This document shows, one piece after another, positions 1 through 10,534 of a stretch of 64,000 nt of DNA (position 1 is the first letter of the stretch; every line of letters begins with the position of its first letter). The notes under the pieces are model-generated. The model ran no database searches. It was not told where the DNA came from and saw only the letters and a list, made by a program, of their open reading frames with translations. The stretch covers positions 558,001-622,000 of the forward strand of contig NZ_JABFDF010000001.1 of NCBI RefSeq assembly GCF_013403985.1. Direction: 5' to 3'. The position numbers were made by a program, and so were the translations under genes. This DNA is from Winogradskyella ludwigii (lineage in GTDB: Bacteria > Bacteroidota > Bacteroidia > Flavobacteriales > Flavobacteriaceae).

Positions 1-339
1 TCTAGCTATAGGTCTTTTTTGTTCAATTTCAGCTGAAAGCTCACCGTTTACTGACATAAACACTTCCGCTTGCTTGATCATTGGATTAGATTTCAGGGCA
101 GATTCTAATTTGTTCAAATCTATAATTTCTTTAGGTTGATTTGAGACCGATTCTTGATTTTGTATTAACAATTTACTAACATTTGTATCTGTTATAAATA
201 ATTTGTTTTCGCCCAAGAATATTATGTTAGGCTCACTCACTTTTCTAGTCTTATTTCTTTGATTAGAAAACGCGAATAAAAAGCTCACCAAAACCACTAA
301 AACGATGACCTTAATATAGTTATAATTAATTTTAAACAT
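1..339 (-). CDS. ftsQ: Cell division protein FtsQ, N-terminal part (cut by window edge)
   Basis: A reading frame opens at an ATG at 339-337 and stays open to the window edge, giving 113 residues. It starts with a short basic stretch and one membrane segment (about residues 8-23), then an extracytoplasmic region matching the POTRA-like start of FtsQ/DivIB, including the typical 'NPMIKQAEVF' stretch. FtsQ links the early Z-ring to FtsL and the septal synthase FtsW/FtsI. It overlaps the murC stop by 8 bp and follows murC as expected in a dcw cluster. Family assignment rests on position plus topology, since FtsQ is weakly conserved. Confidence 0.85.
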   Translation of the reverse strand, partial: MFKINYNYIKVIVLVVLVSFLFAFSNQRNKTRKVSEPNIIFLGENKLFITDTNVSKLLIQNQESVSNQPKEIIDLNKLESALKSNPMIKQAEVFMSVNGELSAEIEQKRPIAR

Positions 340-1678
340 AGAGCGCTTCTTTTATGTGTTTAACTTCCGCTCCAATATCTCCGGCTCCAATTGTTAAAAC
401 GATTTGAGCATCAGATTTTTTTATCTCATCAATTATATGAGACTTTTGAATTAATTTTTTATTCGGATTATTTATTTTATCAAAAAGCCATTTTGAGGTT
501 ACTCCTTCAATAGGCAATTCTCTTGCTGGATAAATATCTAAAAGCAATAATTCATCAAATTTAGAAAGGCTTTCTGCAAATTCATCTACAAAATCTTTTG
601 TTCTAGTAAATAAATGGGGTTGAAAAATCGCCAATACTTTTTTATTTGGATACATTTCTCTAACTGCCTGATAAACGGCTTTAATTTCTTCAGGGTGATG
701 CGCGTAATCATCTATAAAAACAAAATCGTCCGTTTTAATCTGATACGTAAATCGTCGTTTTACTCCCTTGTAAGATTCTAAACCTTTAGAAAGCTCCTTA
801 ACTGAACAACCATAATCTAAAGCCATAGCCATTGCAATTGTAGCATTGGACAAATTATGCCTTCCTGGTAAACTAAATTTTAAATCTTTATAGATTCCGC
901 TTGGAGTTTTTAAGTCGAAAACATAACTACCATTTTCTATGGTTATATTTTGTGCGCTATAATCAGAATCATCTTCAATGCCATACGTAATCCCTTTTAG
1001 AGGCAAACCATTTCTCACAAATAGCTTCCCATTTGGCTTAATACATTCCGTAAAATCCTTAAACGTTTTTACCAATTCTTCAGCATTGCCATAAATATCT
1101 AAATGATCTGCATCCATTGATGTGATACACGCTAAATCTGGCGATAAGGTTAAAAATGAACGATCAAACTCATCTGCTTCTACAACCGTTACTTCTGTTC
1201 CGTTTATAATTAAATTAGAATTATAATTCTCTCCTATTCCACCTAAAAATGCCGTAACAGGCGCATTACACACCTTTAATAAATGACCCAAAATACTTGT
1301 CGTGGTTGTTTTACCATGCGTACCTGCAACAGCCAAACAAACTGTTTGCTTTGTGATTTCTCCTAAAATCGCAGAACGTTTTAAAACATTGAACTGCTTC
1401 GTGTTAAAATAATTAAATTCCGAATGACCCTTTGGAATCGCAGGAGTGTACACCACAAGTGTGTCTTCTGGGTTTAAAAATGCACTAGGTACCTTTTCAA
1501 TATTATCTTCAAAATGAATTTGAACTCCTAAATCTTCAAGCGCATTAGTGATTTCGGTTGGCGTTTTGTCATAACCAGCTACTTGCTTACCATTAGCCAC
1601 GAAATAACGCGCAATCGCACTCATTCCTATGCCTCCGACACCAATAAAATAGACGTTATTTATACTACCGAAATTCAT
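332..1678 (-). CDS. murC: UDP-N-acetylmuramate--L-alanine ligase MurC
   Basis: Adds L-alanine to UDP-MurNAc in the cytoplasm, the first amino-acid step of peptidoglycan precursor synthesis. The 448-residue product has the usual length. Visible features are the N-terminal nucleotide-binding GVGGIG (13-18), the Mur ligase ATP loop GTHGKTTTT (119-127) and the DDYAHHP motif (about 325) of the C-terminal domain. The start ATG shares one base with the murG stop (TAATG), which suggests translational coupling; its own end overlaps ftsQ. Confidence 0.97.
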   Translation of the reverse strand: MNFGSINNVYFIGVGGIGMSAIARYFVANGKQVAGYDKTPTEITNALEDLGVQIHFEDNIEKVPSAFLNPEDTLVVYTPAIPKGHSEFNYFNTKQFNVLKRSAILGEITKQTVCLAVAGTHGKTTTTSILGHLLKVCNAPVTAFLGGIGENYNSNLIINGTEVTVVEADEFDRSFLTLSPDLACITSMDADHLDIYGNAEELVKTFKDFTECIKPNGKLFVRNGLPLKGITYGIEDDSDYSAQNITIENGSYVFDLKTPSGIYKDLKFSLPGRHNLSNATIAMAMALDYGCSVKELSKGLESYKGVKRRFTYQIKTDDFVFIDDYAHHPEEIKAVYQAVREMYPNKKVLAIFQPHLFTRTKDFVDEFAESLSKFDELLLLDIYPARELPIEGVTSKWLFDKINNPNKKLIQKSHIIDEIKKSDAQIVLTIGAGDIGAEVKHIKEALYV

Positions 1679-2772
1679 TATTTATTTAATAATTTTTCAA
1701 CTTCATCCACAATATCCTTAGTCGCATTTACTAAGGCTAAAGCTTTGATATTTTTACTTAATTCGTTTTGCTTGTCTTGGTTTGAAATTAATTCTGAAAA
1801 TTCATTTTGAAAATCAGTATCCAAATCTTTCTCTTTTATTAAAATCGCTGCATTTTTATCTGCAACCGATTTTGCATTTTTAGTTTGATGGTCTTCTGCC
1901 ACATTTGGTGACGGAATAAAAACAACTGGTTTTCCTACAATACACAATTCTGAAACCGAAATTGCTCCTGCTCTAGAAATGATTATATCTGAAGCTGCAT
2001 AAGCCAAATCCATTTGATTTAAAAACGCATGAACTTGTACATTTTGCAATTCATTATGCTTCTTATATTGATCGTAATACAATTTTCCGCATTGCCATAT
2101 TACTTGAATACCTTTAGCCTCAAAAAATTCGAGATTAGATTCAATTAATTGGTTGATGCGCCTTGCACCTAAACTTCCACCTAAAACCAAAAGTGTTTGT
2201 CTATCTTCTTTCAAATTGAAAGCATTCTTACCTTCAACTTGTTTATTCTTTACTTCTAGCAAATCTTTTCTAATCGGATTTCCTGTCAGTTTAATTTTAT
2301 CTTTTGGGAAGAATTTCTCTAACCCTTCATAAGCCACACAAATAGTATTCACTTTTTTTGAAAGTAACTTGTTGGTGATTCCTGGAAATGAATTCTGTTC
2401 TTGTATTAAACTCGGAATTCCTTTTGAAGACGCCACCTGCAATAAAGGTCCACTTGCAAAACCACCTGTTCCAATAACTGCATCTGGTTTAAACTTCTTT
2501 ATAATTTTTCTAGATTTCAACAAACTACTTATCAGCTTAAAAGGAAATGCTAAATTCTTTAAAGTCAATTTGCGTTGAATTCCAGAAATCCATAAGCCTT
2601 CGATTTTATAACCAGCTTGTGGCACTTTATCCATTTCCATACGATCTGAAGCACCAACAAAAAGGAATTCTGCATCTGGATAGCGCGACTTTAATTCGTC
2701 TGCAATAGCAACTGCAGGATAAATATGTCCTCCTGTGCCTCCACCTGATAATATGAATTTGTAGTTACTCAT
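1678..2772 (-). CDS. murG: Undecaprenyl-PP-MurNAc-pentapeptide GlcNAc transferase MurG
   Basis: Peripheral membrane GT28 glycosyltransferase that turns lipid I into lipid II using UDP-GlcNAc. The 364-residue protein has the N-terminal acceptor-binding loop [11 protein letters not shown] (10-20) and, in the C-terminal half, [10 protein letters not shown] and the donor-site stretch around [10 protein letters not shown]. It is joined to ftsW upstream and murC downstream by one-base TAATG overlaps, so the three are probably translated together. Confidence 0.97.
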   Translation of the reverse strand: MSNYKFILSGGGTGGHIYPAVAIADELKSRYPDAEFLFVGASDRMEMDKVPQAGYKIEGLWISGIQRKLTLKNLAFPFKLISSLLKSRKIIKKFKPDAVIGTGGFASGPLLQVASSKGIPSLIQEQNSFPGITNKLLSKKVNTICVAYEGLEKFFPKDKIKLTGNPIRKDLLEVKNKQVEGKNAFNLKEDRQTLLVLGGSLGARRINQLIESNLEFFEAKGIQVIWQCGKLYYDQYKKHNELQNVQVHAFLNQMDLAYAASDIIISRAGAISVSELCIVGKPVVFIPSPNVAEDHQTKNAKSVADKNAAILIKEKDLDTDFQNEFSELISNQDKQNELSKNIKALALVNATKDIVDEVEKLLNK

Positions 2773-3977
2773 TAAATTGCTTCACTTAAAATAGACAAAG
2801 GATTATCCTCTGATTCTTCTTGTTCTTTTAATTCTTCACGTTTTGCGCTAACACTTAATATAATTCCTATAGCCAAACACGTCATCCAAATAGATGTACC
2901 ACCACTACTTATTAATGGTAAAGTTTGACCTGTAACCGGAAATAATTCTACAGCAACTGCCATATTAATTAAGGCTTGAAATACAATAGGTAAGCCAACA
3001 CCTAAAACTAATAATTTACCAAATATGGTATCTGATTTCTGACTCACAATAACAATCCTAAATAACAACCACGAGTACAGCACTAATAAAAAGATACCTC
3101 CATACAATCCATATTCTTCAATTATAATCGCAAAAATAAAATCTGAAGACGACTGTGGCAAAAAATTCTTCTGTACACTTTTCCCTGGTCCTAATGGTGT
3201 AATTCCTGTTGCAATAGCAATTTTTGCTTTTTCAATTTGATAATCTGCCTCTGTATCTTCTCCATTCGCAAAATTCTCAATTCGGCTAATCCAAGTATCT
3301 ACACGATTAGGCATCGCGTCTGGAAATGCTTTAGCCACAAGAATAAATAACGTCAACGAAAGTATTCCTGTACCTATAATCACTAAAAGGTATTTTATAG
3401 GATAACCACCAATAAATGCCAACATCATAATCATAGTAAACATTATAGCCGTTGTAGAGAAATTTGCTGGTAAAATAAGAATCAGGATTAAAAAAACGGG
3501 TCCCCAAAGTGGCAATAATGATTCCTTAAAACTCACGTCTTTATCTTTAATTTTAGACAAATAACGTGCGACATAAGCCATTAAAACCACAGCTGCCAAT
3601 GTTGACGTTTGAAACGACATATTAACTATAGGAATCTGTATCCAACGACTCGCATTAGCACCATCAATTGTAGTTCCCTGAAGCATTGTAACTAATAATA
3701 ACACAAACACTATTGGAACCATAACCATAGACAAGCCACGGAAATATTTGTAGGGTACTTTATGAATACCAAACATGATCACAAAGCCCAAAAACAAATG
3801 CATAAAATGCTTTATAAAGAACGAAAACGTACTGGTATTTCCACCATGATAAGCTAAATTACTCGCAGCACTATACACAGGCAAAAATGAAAATATAGAC
3901 AACAACGTGACTATAGCCCAAATGGCTCTATCTCCCTTTATTTGTTTGAATATGTTTTGTGTTTTCTGATTTAACAT
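2772..3977 (-). CDS. ftsW: Septal peptidoglycan glycosyltransferase FtsW (SEDS family)
   Basis: Polytopic inner-membrane protein of 401 residues with about ten hydrophobic segments and the SEDS C-terminal signature PLISSGGTS. With FtsI it polymerises lipid II at the septum. RodA is the main alternative, but the position between murD and murG marks it as FtsW. It lies 74 bp after murD, one of the few real gaps in this operon; that gap holds only a 10-bp palindrome (AACGATCGTT, 4040-4049). Confidence 0.93.
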   Translation of the reverse strand: MLNQKTQNIFKQIKGDRAIWAIVTLLSIFSFLPVYSAASNLAYHGGNTSTFSFFIKHFMHLFLGFVIMFGIHKVPYKYFRGLSMVMVPIVFVLLLVTMLQGTTIDGANASRWIQIPIVNMSFQTSTLAAVVLMAYVARYLSKIKDKDVSFKESLLPLWGPVFLILILILPANFSTTAIMFTMIMMLAFIGGYPIKYLLVIIGTGILSLTLFILVAKAFPDAMPNRVDTWISRIENFANGEDTEADYQIEKAKIAIATGITPLGPGKSVQKNFLPQSSSDFIFAIIIEEYGLYGGIFLLVLYSWLLFRIVIVSQKSDTIFGKLLVLGVGLPIVFQALINMAVAVELFPVTGQTLPLISSGGTSIWMTCLAIGIILSVSAKREELKEQEESEDNPLSILSEAI

Positions 3978-4051
3978 CTTAGCTAAGACAAGTACTTTAT
4001 TATGTATTAATTTTTAATATCAGCTTCTACTTTCATAGGAACGATCGTTTT

Positions 4052-5383
4052 TTATAAATTTCTTACAGCATTTTTAAACTGTCGTCCTCTATCTTCATAG
4101 TTTTCGAATAAATCGAAACTAGCACATGCAGGAGACAATAACACATTATCACCAGCTTCAGCAAGTTTATATGCGATTTTCACTGCTTCACTCATGTATT
4201 CCGTCTCTATGATAACATCTACCATATTTCCAAAAGATTCCATGAGCTTAGCATTATCTGTACCTAAACAAATTATAGCCTTTACTTTCTCGTTTACAAA
4301 CGGAAACAACTCTCTGTATTCATTCCCTTTATCTACACCTCCAACAATCCAAACTGTTGGCGCATCCATACTTTCCAAAGCAAAATATGTTGCATTTACA
4401 TTTGTTGCTTTTGAATCATTGATATATTGTACTTTGTTAATTTTCAACACATGCTCTAAACGATGCTCAACACCTTGAAAATTTTCTAAACTTTCACGAA
4501 TCGTTTGTTTTCTAATCTTAAGTAAATGCGCAACAGTAGAAGCAGCCATTGCATTCTTAACGTTATGCTTACCTTCTAATGCTAAATTATCTGTTGTCAT
4601 AGTTATCTTATTATTATCTATTGTTATTATTATCTTGTTATGGTCTAAATATGCTCCCTGTTCAATAACTTGTGTTAAAGAAAAAGGCAATTTCCTCGAT
4701 CGAATTGGATGCGTTTTCATATACTCTAAAATGACTTCGTCATCTGCATCATATATAAAATAATCGTCTTCAGTTTGATTTTCTACTACTCTAAATTTTG
4801 AAGCGATATAGTTTTCAAACTTATAATCGTATCGATCTAAATGATCTGGTGTGATATTGGTTATAATCGCAATTTTCGGTTTAAAATCAATGATGTCATC
4901 CAATTGAAAACTGCTAATTTCCAACACATAATTATCATGATTCTTTTCTAGAATTTGCTTCGCGAAACTATCTCCTATATTCCCTGCTAAACCAACATCT
5001 AAATCTTGTCTTAATAGATGATCCGTTAATGTAGCAGTTGTTGTTTTACCATTACTTCCTGTAATTGCCACTAATGTTGCATCAGTAAATTTTGAAGCAA
5101 ATTCAATTTCTGAAACTACTGTAATTCCAGCTCCACGAATTTGTTTTACCAAAGCCACTTTATCTGGAATACCAGGACTTTTCATGATGATGTCTGCATT
5201 CAGAATTTTTGATTCTGTATGCTGCTCATCTTCAAATTCAATCTTATTATTTAAAAGAACGTCTTTATACTTTTCTTTAATCTTTCCTTTGTCTGATACA
5301 AAAACCTCGTATCCTTTAGCTTTTCCTAAAAGCGCTGTTCCCACTCCACTTTCGCCACCACCAAGAATTACAAGTCTTTTCAT
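4052..5383 (-). CDS. murD: UDP-N-acetylmuramoylalanine--D-glutamate ligase MurD
   Basis: Adds D-glutamate to UDP-MurNAc-L-Ala. From the chosen start the protein has 443 residues and begins MKRLVILGGGESGVG, as flavobacterial MurD does. The ATP loop GSNGKTTT is at 109-116. An in-frame ATG at 5404 would add seven residues but lies inside the REP-like palindrome at 5400-5425, so I reject it. The gap to mraY (5384-5479) is filled almost entirely by a pair of inverted palindromes. Confidence 0.96.
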   Translation of the reverse strand: MKRLVILGGGESGVGTALLGKAKGYEVFVSDKGKIKEKYKDVLLNNKIEFEDEQHTESKILNADIIMKSPGIPDKVALVKQIRGAGITVVSEIEFASKFTDATLVAITGSNGKTTTATLTDHLLRQDLDVGLAGNIGDSFAKQILEKNHDNYVLEISSFQLDDIIDFKPKIAIITNITPDHLDRYDYKFENYIASKFRVVENQTEDDYFIYDADDEVILEYMKTHPIRSRKLPFSLTQVIEQGAYLDHNKIIITIDNNKITMTTDNLALEGKHNVKNAMAASTVAHLLKIRKQTIRESLENFQGVEHRLEHVLKINKVQYINDSKATNVNATYFALESMDAPTVWIVGGVDKGNEYRELFPFVNEKVKAIICLGTDNAKLMESFGNMVDVIIETEYMSEAVKIAYKLAEAGDNVLLSPACASFDLFENYEDRGRQFKNAVRNL

Positions 5384-5399
5384 TTCATTAATCCTTTTT

Positions 5400-5471
5400 G
5401 TCATTCCTGCGAAGGCAGGAATCTACTTTTATTCTACTTTCATTGTGGATTCCTGCCTTGGCAGGAATGAC
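5400..5471. repeat. Pair of inverted REP-like palindromes
   Basis: Two near-identical units face each other. Unit 1 is ATTCCTGC (5403-5410), loop GAAG, GCAGGAAT (5415-5422). Unit 2 is ATTCCTGC (5449-5456), loop CTTG, GCAGGAAT (5461-5468). Both have perfect 8-bp arms, and the flanking bases GTC...C match when one is reversed. The arrangement is that of a BIME (paired REP units); the core resembles the ATTCCn8GGAAT type of dispersed bacterial palindrome. It lies between mraY and murD within an otherwise tight operon. No RAYT transposase is present in the window. Confidence 0.85.
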
Positions 5472-5479
5472 AAACTCAT

Positions 5480-6721
5480 CTATCTTATCTTCAAGGTTAC
5501 TATCGTTATAATAGCAAGCAAGATTCCTACAATCCAAAAACGAGTTACAATCTTACTTTCGTGATATCCTGATTTTTGATAGTGATGATGTAAAGGAGAC
5601 ATTTTAAAAATTCGTCGCCCTTCTCCAAACTTTTTTCTCGTGTATTTGAAATAGCTAACTTGTAAAATAACTGATAAATTCTCTGCTAGGAATATGCCAC
5701 ACAATACTGGTATTAACCATTCTTTTCTTATTGCAATGGCTATAACCGCTATAATACCTCCAATGGTTAGACTTCCTGTGTCTCCCATAAATACTTGCGC
5801 TGGATAGGTATTGTACCATAAAAACCCTATTAATGCTCCGACGAATGCCGCGATGTAAATTGTAATTTCTTCAGCCCTTGGGATATACATGATATCTAAG
5901 TATCCCGAAAAAACGATATTACTAGAAACCCAAGCAAAAATCCCTAGCGTCAATACAATTATGGCCGATGTTCCTGCTGCAAGTCCATCGATTCCGTCCG
6001 TAAGATTTGCGCCATTTGATACTGCTGTGATAATAATGATACTAACCAAAATAAATACGAGCCACGTGTATTTCTCTAAATCTGGACTAATCCAAGTAAT
6101 TAAATCTGAGTAATCAAACTCATTATCTTTTAAAAACGGAATCGTTGTTTTTGTTGACTTCTCTTCTGCTTTAAATAATTTTGAAGCTTGTACGTCTGGA
6201 TTTTCAATACGTAATTCATTTTGTTGCGCAATTGGCAATTTCTCTTTTAAAGTAACGTCTTGATGAAAAAATAAAGTTGCACCAACAATAATACCCAAAC
6301 CAATTTGGCCCAGAATCTTGAACTTCCCTTTTAACCCATCTTTGTCATTTTTAAATTTCTTGATATAATCATCAATAAACCCAATAGTTCCCATCCAAAG
6401 TGTAGTTACAATTAAAAGGATGATGTATATATTTTCAAGCTTTGCTAATAACAATACAGGAATCAAAGTTGCCAAGATTATTATGATTCCACCCATTGTT
6501 GGTGTTCCTGCTTTTTCAACTTGACCTTCTAATCCTAAATCACGAATGGTTTCTCCAACTTGCTGTTTTTGCAAAAAACGAATAATACGCTTACCAAAAA
6601 TTGTAGAAATCAACAATGACAATATAATTGCCATAGCCGCTCTAAAGGTTATAAACCCAAAAAGTGATGCTCCAGGAAATTGGAACTGTTGCTCTAGATA
6701 ATCGAATAGGTAATACAGCAT
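5480..6721 (-). CDS. mraY: Phospho-MurNAc-pentapeptide transferase MraY
   Basis: Integral membrane enzyme that transfers phospho-MurNAc-pentapeptide to undecaprenyl phosphate, making lipid I. The 413-residue protein shows family motifs FIDDYIKK (about 115), [10 protein letters not shown] and FMGDTGSL. It is longer than the roughly 360 residues of E. coli MraY because of a charged loop of about 60 residues (around 155-215), seen in Bacteroidota MraY proteins as I recall them. It starts 13 bp after the murE stop. Confidence 0.97.
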   Translation of the reverse strand: MLYYLFDYLEQQFQFPGASLFGFITFRAAMAIILSLLISTIFGKRIIRFLQKQQVGETIRDLGLEGQVEKAGTPTMGGIIIILATLIPVLLLAKLENIYIILLIVTTLWMGTIGFIDDYIKKFKNDKDGLKGKFKILGQIGLGIIVGATLFFHQDVTLKEKLPIAQQNELRIENPDVQASKLFKAEEKSTKTTIPFLKDNEFDYSDLITWISPDLEKYTWLVFILVSIIIITAVSNGANLTDGIDGLAAGTSAIIVLTLGIFAWVSSNIVFSGYLDIMYIPRAEEITIYIAAFVGALIGFLWYNTYPAQVFMGDTGSLTIGGIIAVIAIAIRKEWLIPVLCGIFLAENLSVILQVSYFKYTRKKFGEGRRIFKMSPLHHHYQKSGYHESKIVTRFWIVGILLAIITIVTLKIR

Positions 6722-6734
6722 TCTAGGTTGTTAT

Positions 6735-8198
6735 TTATTTCTGTAATTGTTTTAAATACTCTTGAATAATTTTATAATCATCAAAATCAAAGCGTTCTCC
6801 CTTAATTTCTTGGTAATTCTCATGCCCTTTACCTGCAATTAGAATTATATCTTTTGGTCCAGCCATTTGGCAAGCCGTTTTAATCGCTTGTTTTCTATTT
6901 GTTATAGACAACGTCTTTTTAAAATTCAAAGGTTCAACCCCTTTCTCCATGTCTTCTATAATAGTTTCAGGCACTTCATTACGCGGATTATCGCTTGTAA
7001 AAATCACTTTAGTACTTAAAGCCGAAGCTATATGCGCCATTTTTGGTCGCTTTGTTTTATCCCTATTTCCACCACAACCCACAACCGTAATTAGTTCTTC
7101 ATTTTTAGTTCTGATATCATTTATGGTTTGCAATACATTTTTTAATGCATCTGGTGTGTGTGCATAATCTACAATCGCGGTAATTTGCCCTTCTGAGATA
7201 AAATACTGAAAGCGTCCTGCTACATTTTCGAGCTCACTTATTAATCTTAGAATTTCATCTTTTTCTAAACCTAACAATTCAGCCGTTCCGTAAATAGCCA
7301 AAATATTGTAAGCATTAAAACTTCCAATTAATCGTGTCCACAATTCACTATCATTTACCTTTAATAACAAACCGCTAAATTCATTTTCTAAAATCTGCGC
7401 TCTGTAATCGGCATAATTTTTTAAGGCATACGTATATTTTTTGGCTGCTGTGTTTTGAAACATTACCAAGCCATTTTTATCATCGATATTGGTTAGCGCA
7501 AAAGCCTCTTTTGGCAACTGATCAAAAAACAATTTCTTAACATCTCTATATTCAGCAAACGTATCGTGATAATCTAAATGATCATGAGACAGGTTGGTGA
7601 AAATTCCGCCTTCAAACTTTAAACCTTCAGTTCTACTCTGATGAATTCCGTGCGAACTCACTTCCATAAAGCAGAATTCAACACCTTCATCATTCATCAA
7701 CTTTAAATATCTATTGATAGTTAAAGAATCCGGTGTGGTATGTGTTGCTTTATAAGTGGTATTATCTACCATGATTTTTACAGTAGACAACAACCCAACT
7801 TTGTAACCTGCTTTTTTAAATAATTGATACAACAAACTCGAAACCGTTGTTTTCCCGTTTGTCCCTGTCACTCCAACGAGTTTTAAATTCTCAGAAGGAT
7901 GACCATAAAAATTAGCTGCCATATAAGCCAAAGCTTTATTTGAACTCTCTACTTCAATATATGTAATATTGTCGTGAAGGTTTTCTGGAAGCGTTTCACA
8001 AACAACCGCTGTAGCTCCATCTTTAATTGCTTTTTCTATATAACTATGACCATCTGAAATAACACCAGTGATAGCCACAAACACGTCATTCTCTTTTATT
8101 TGACGGGAATCAAACTCAACTCCACCAATAGTAATATTAGTGCTGCCAACGACTGCATTAATAGTAACCTTATATAATATGTCTTTTAATATCATCAT
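6735..8198 (-). CDS. murE: UDP-MurNAc-tripeptide synthetase MurE (meso-DAP type)
   Basis: Adds the third stem-peptide residue to UDP-MurNAc-L-Ala-D-Glu. The 487-residue protein has the ATP loop GTNGKTT (about 110) and the substrate motif DNPR (in SDNPRNEVP). DNPR is the signature of meso-diaminopimelate-adding MurE, so the wall is predicted to be DAP type. Two adjacent ATG codons (8198 and 8195) could start it; the first gives a 4-bp ATGA overlap with ftsI. Confidence 0.97.
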   Translation of the reverse strand: MMILKDILYKVTINAVVGSTNITIGGVEFDSRQIKENDVFVAITGVISDGHSYIEKAIKDGATAVVCETLPENLHDNITYIEVESSNKALAYMAANFYGHPSENLKLVGVTGTNGKTTVSSLLYQLFKKAGYKVGLLSTVKIMVDNTTYKATHTTPDSLTINRYLKLMNDEGVEFCFMEVSSHGIHQSRTEGLKFEGGIFTNLSHDHLDYHDTFAEYRDVKKLFFDQLPKEAFALTNIDDKNGLVMFQNTAAKKYTYALKNYADYRAQILENEFSGLLLKVNDSELWTRLIGSFNAYNILAIYGTAELLGLEKDEILRLISELENVAGRFQYFISEGQITAIVDYAHTPDALKNVLQTINDIRTKNEELITVVGCGGNRDKTKRPKMAHIASALSTKVIFTSDNPRNEVPETIIEDMEKGVEPLNFKKTLSITNRKQAIKTACQMAGPKDIILIAGKGHENYQEIKGERFDFDDYKIIQEYLKQLQK

Positions 8199-10207
8199 GA
8201 TGCTACTAAAACAATAGTTTGGTTAGTTTGTAATTTTTGATGTTTTTCTACCGATTGATTTTTTACAACACCATTTCCTTTTAATTCCACTTTAACGCCA
8301 ATTTCTAAATTCTCTAATAAAGCAATAGCATCCATTACTGGCATTCCTACGACACTTGGCATTAACGCTTTGTATTTTCGAGCATTTTCAAAATAACTTT
8401 CAAACTCTTCATTCACTAAATTGTCTTTAAAATCCAGCGTTTCAACCTCATCTATAATTGGTGTATCTGTATATATTTTTTGTGCAATTCTTTTAAATAC
8501 TGGACCAGAAACATCAGCTCCATAAAAACCAACTTTTGTACTAGGTTGATGAATAACTACAATACACGAGTATTTAGGATTATCCGCAGGAAAATAACCA
8601 GCAAAAGACGACACATACTTCTTATCTTTTCTCCACTTTTCATAATTGGCATAATCAGTTCTAGCTGTCCCTGTTTTTCCTGCCATAGAAAACGTTTCAG
8701 AATACATACGACGACCTGTACCACGAATTACTACATTTTTTAGTATGTCTTGAATTTCACTTAACGTTTGGTCTGAGCATATTTTTTCAACAAGCACCTC
8801 CTTTTTAAACACTTCAATATCCTTATCAAATGACTTCACTGCTTTTAAAAATCGAGGTTTTATCAACTCTCCTTCATTTGCAATAGCATTATAAAAAGCT
8901 AAAGTCTGTAACGGGGTCATTCTTAAATTATAACCATAAGCCATAGAAGGCAAAGCATTTCTACTCCAGTTTGAAGCACCAGGTTTTGGTATATCTGGTT
9001 TTCCTTCTCCGATAATAGCAACACCTAAAGTTTTATCTAACCTCCAAGAACTCAATCTGTCTAAAAACTTCTCTGGTTGTTTTGAATAATGCTCATCTAT
9101 AATAGTTGCCATACCAATATTTGAAGACACCTCTAAAGCTCTTGCTGCAGAAATCTCACCATAACCATTACCAGAATCCGTAATTACACGACCATAAAAA
9201 GACTTTCTTCCTTTTTTAGTATCTACAACAGTTGATGTATCTATAACTTTATCTTCTAAAGCCGCCATCATTGCCATAACCTTAAAGGTAGAGCCAGGCT
9301 CATGACTCTCTCCAACCGCATAATTTAAGCGTTCATAATAGCCGCCTTTTTTGTTTCTTCCTAAATTAGAAATGGCTTTAATCTCTCCCGTTTTAACATC
9401 CATAACTACCACACAGCCATGATCTGCTTCATAAATCTCTAACTGTTTCAATAAAGAGTGGTGTGCTATATCCTGAATATTGACATCGATGGTTGTATAA
9501 ACATCATAGCCATCCTGAGGCTCAACTTGATCGTAATCCGTAATAGGCTTCCATTGTCCATTACCAATTTTCTGTTTACGACGCTTACCATTTGTACCTT
9601 GTAAATACTTAACACCAAAAGCACCATCAATTCCTGGCCTAGTAAAATTTCCATTTTCGTCTTGACGCTCATAACCAATAGTACGCTCCGCAATACCACC
9701 CATTGGATGTTCACGTCTTGTGGTTTGCTCCACAATTAACCCACCTTTTATAGCACCCAGGTTTAATAAAGGAAAATTGCGCATTCGGATATAGTCTGAA
9801 TAGCTAATATTACGAGCCAATAGGAAATATCTATTTTTATTTTTTCGTGCTCTACGAATTATATTCTTGTAATAAGAAACAGGCTTTCCTTTATAAACAT
9901 GAAGCGAATCTGCTAAAGCACCAATATACTTTTCAAACGTTGCATCTTTTGCCTGAACAGCATCAATTCTAATATCGTACTTAGGTATTGAAGTCGCTAA
10001 CAAACTACCATCTGCAGAATACACATTACCACGATTTGCAGGAATATCAAAATCCTCTATCGTTCGTTTTTCTGCAAGTGCTCTATATTCATCACCTTGA
10101 ATAAACTGTATGCTCACTAATTTGAACACCACAGCCAAGACAAAGACAAACATGCAGCCTGCCACGAAATACAATCTGTTTAATATGTTTTTTTCTGTTA
10201 CTGCCAA
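8195..10207 (-). CDS. ftsI: Septal transpeptidase FtsI / PBP3 with PASTA domain
   Basis: Class B penicillin-binding protein, 670 residues: a cytoplasmic tail, a membrane anchor (about 12-32), a PBP dimerisation domain (about 50-225) and a transpeptidase domain with STFK (306-309, catalytic Ser-306), SSN (361-363) and KTG (511-513). A single PASTA domain follows from about 614 to the end, which E. coli FtsI lacks. It crosslinks septal peptidoglycan with FtsW. It starts only 4 bp after the ftsL stop. Confidence 0.97.
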   Translation of the reverse strand: MAVTEKNILNRLYFVAGCMFVFVLAVVFKLVSIQFIQGDEYRALAEKRTIEDFDIPANRGNVYSADGSLLATSIPKYDIRIDAVQAKDATFEKYIGALADSLHVYKGKPVSYYKNIIRRARKNKNRYFLLARNISYSDYIRMRNFPLLNLGAIKGGLIVEQTTRREHPMGGIAERTIGYERQDENGNFTRPGIDGAFGVKYLQGTNGKRRKQKIGNGQWKPITDYDQVEPQDGYDVYTTIDVNIQDIAHHSLLKQLEIYEADHGCVVVMDVKTGEIKAISNLGRNKKGGYYERLNYAVGESHEPGSTFKVMAMMAALEDKVIDTSTVVDTKKGRKSFYGRVITDSGNGYGEISAARALEVSSNIGMATIIDEHYSKQPEKFLDRLSSWRLDKTLGVAIIGEGKPDIPKPGASNWSRNALPSMAYGYNLRMTPLQTLAFYNAIANEGELIKPRFLKAVKSFDKDIEVFKKEVLVEKICSDQTLSEIQDILKNVVIRGTGRRMYSETFSMAGKTGTARTDYANYEKWRKDKKYVSSFAGYFPADNPKYSCIVVIHQPSTKVGFYGADVSGPVFKRIAQKIYTDTPIIDEVETLDFKDNLVNEEFESYFENARKYKALMPSVVGMPVMDAIALLENLEIGVKVELKGNGVVKNQSVEKHQKLQTNQTIVLVAS

Positions 10208-10210
10208 AGC

Positions 10211-10531
10211 TTATTGCTGTTGTGATTTTACTATTATTTTTGTTGGTGGATTTAAGGAAATTCCAATTCCTTTTATTTTCATTTCAGCTTCTACAAATGA
10301 CTCTTTTTTAAGCTGCATTAATTTCCCTCGCTTATCTACAAACGCTGATCGCATTTCTTTAACCTCATTGGTAAGTTTCGCAATCTCATAAACCTTTTGA
10401 TCTGCACTGTGCGAACTCGCAATCATGAAGATGGCCAAAAACGATATAAAAATGATAATACGCCAATTCTTAAACGAATCATCGCTAATCAGAAACTTAC
10501 CCCTTAATATGTGGTAGATATTTTTTTTCAT
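10211..10531 (-). CDS. ftsL: FtsL-like cell division protein
   Basis: Small bitopic membrane protein of 106 residues: a charged N-terminus, one membrane segment (about 23-41) and a heptad-rich periplasmic helix (about 43-80). This topology, with the position between rsmH and ftsI, is diagnostic of FtsL, whose primary sequence is poorly conserved. FtsL pairs with FtsB/DivIC and FtsQ to activate septal synthesis. Confidence 0.85.
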   Translation of the reverse strand: MKKNIYHILRGKFLISDDSFKNWRIIIFISFLAIFMIASSHSADQKVYEIAKLTNEVKEMRSAFVDKRGKLMQLKKESFVEAEMKIKGIGISLNPPTKIIVKSQQQ

Positions 10532-10534
10532 GCT

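Noticed and set aside
4040-4049. Palindrome AACGATCGTT near the murD stop
   Set aside because: Ten bases only, no T-tract in the transcribed direction and no second copy seen; treated as chance.
5384-5404. Upstream ATG extension of murD
   Set aside because: The ATG sits inside a REP-like palindrome and the extra residues are absent from the family's usual N-terminus.
9466-9735. Minus-strand 89-codon frame within ftsI
   Set aside because: A frame-shifted shadow of the ftsI coding region; no independent signal.
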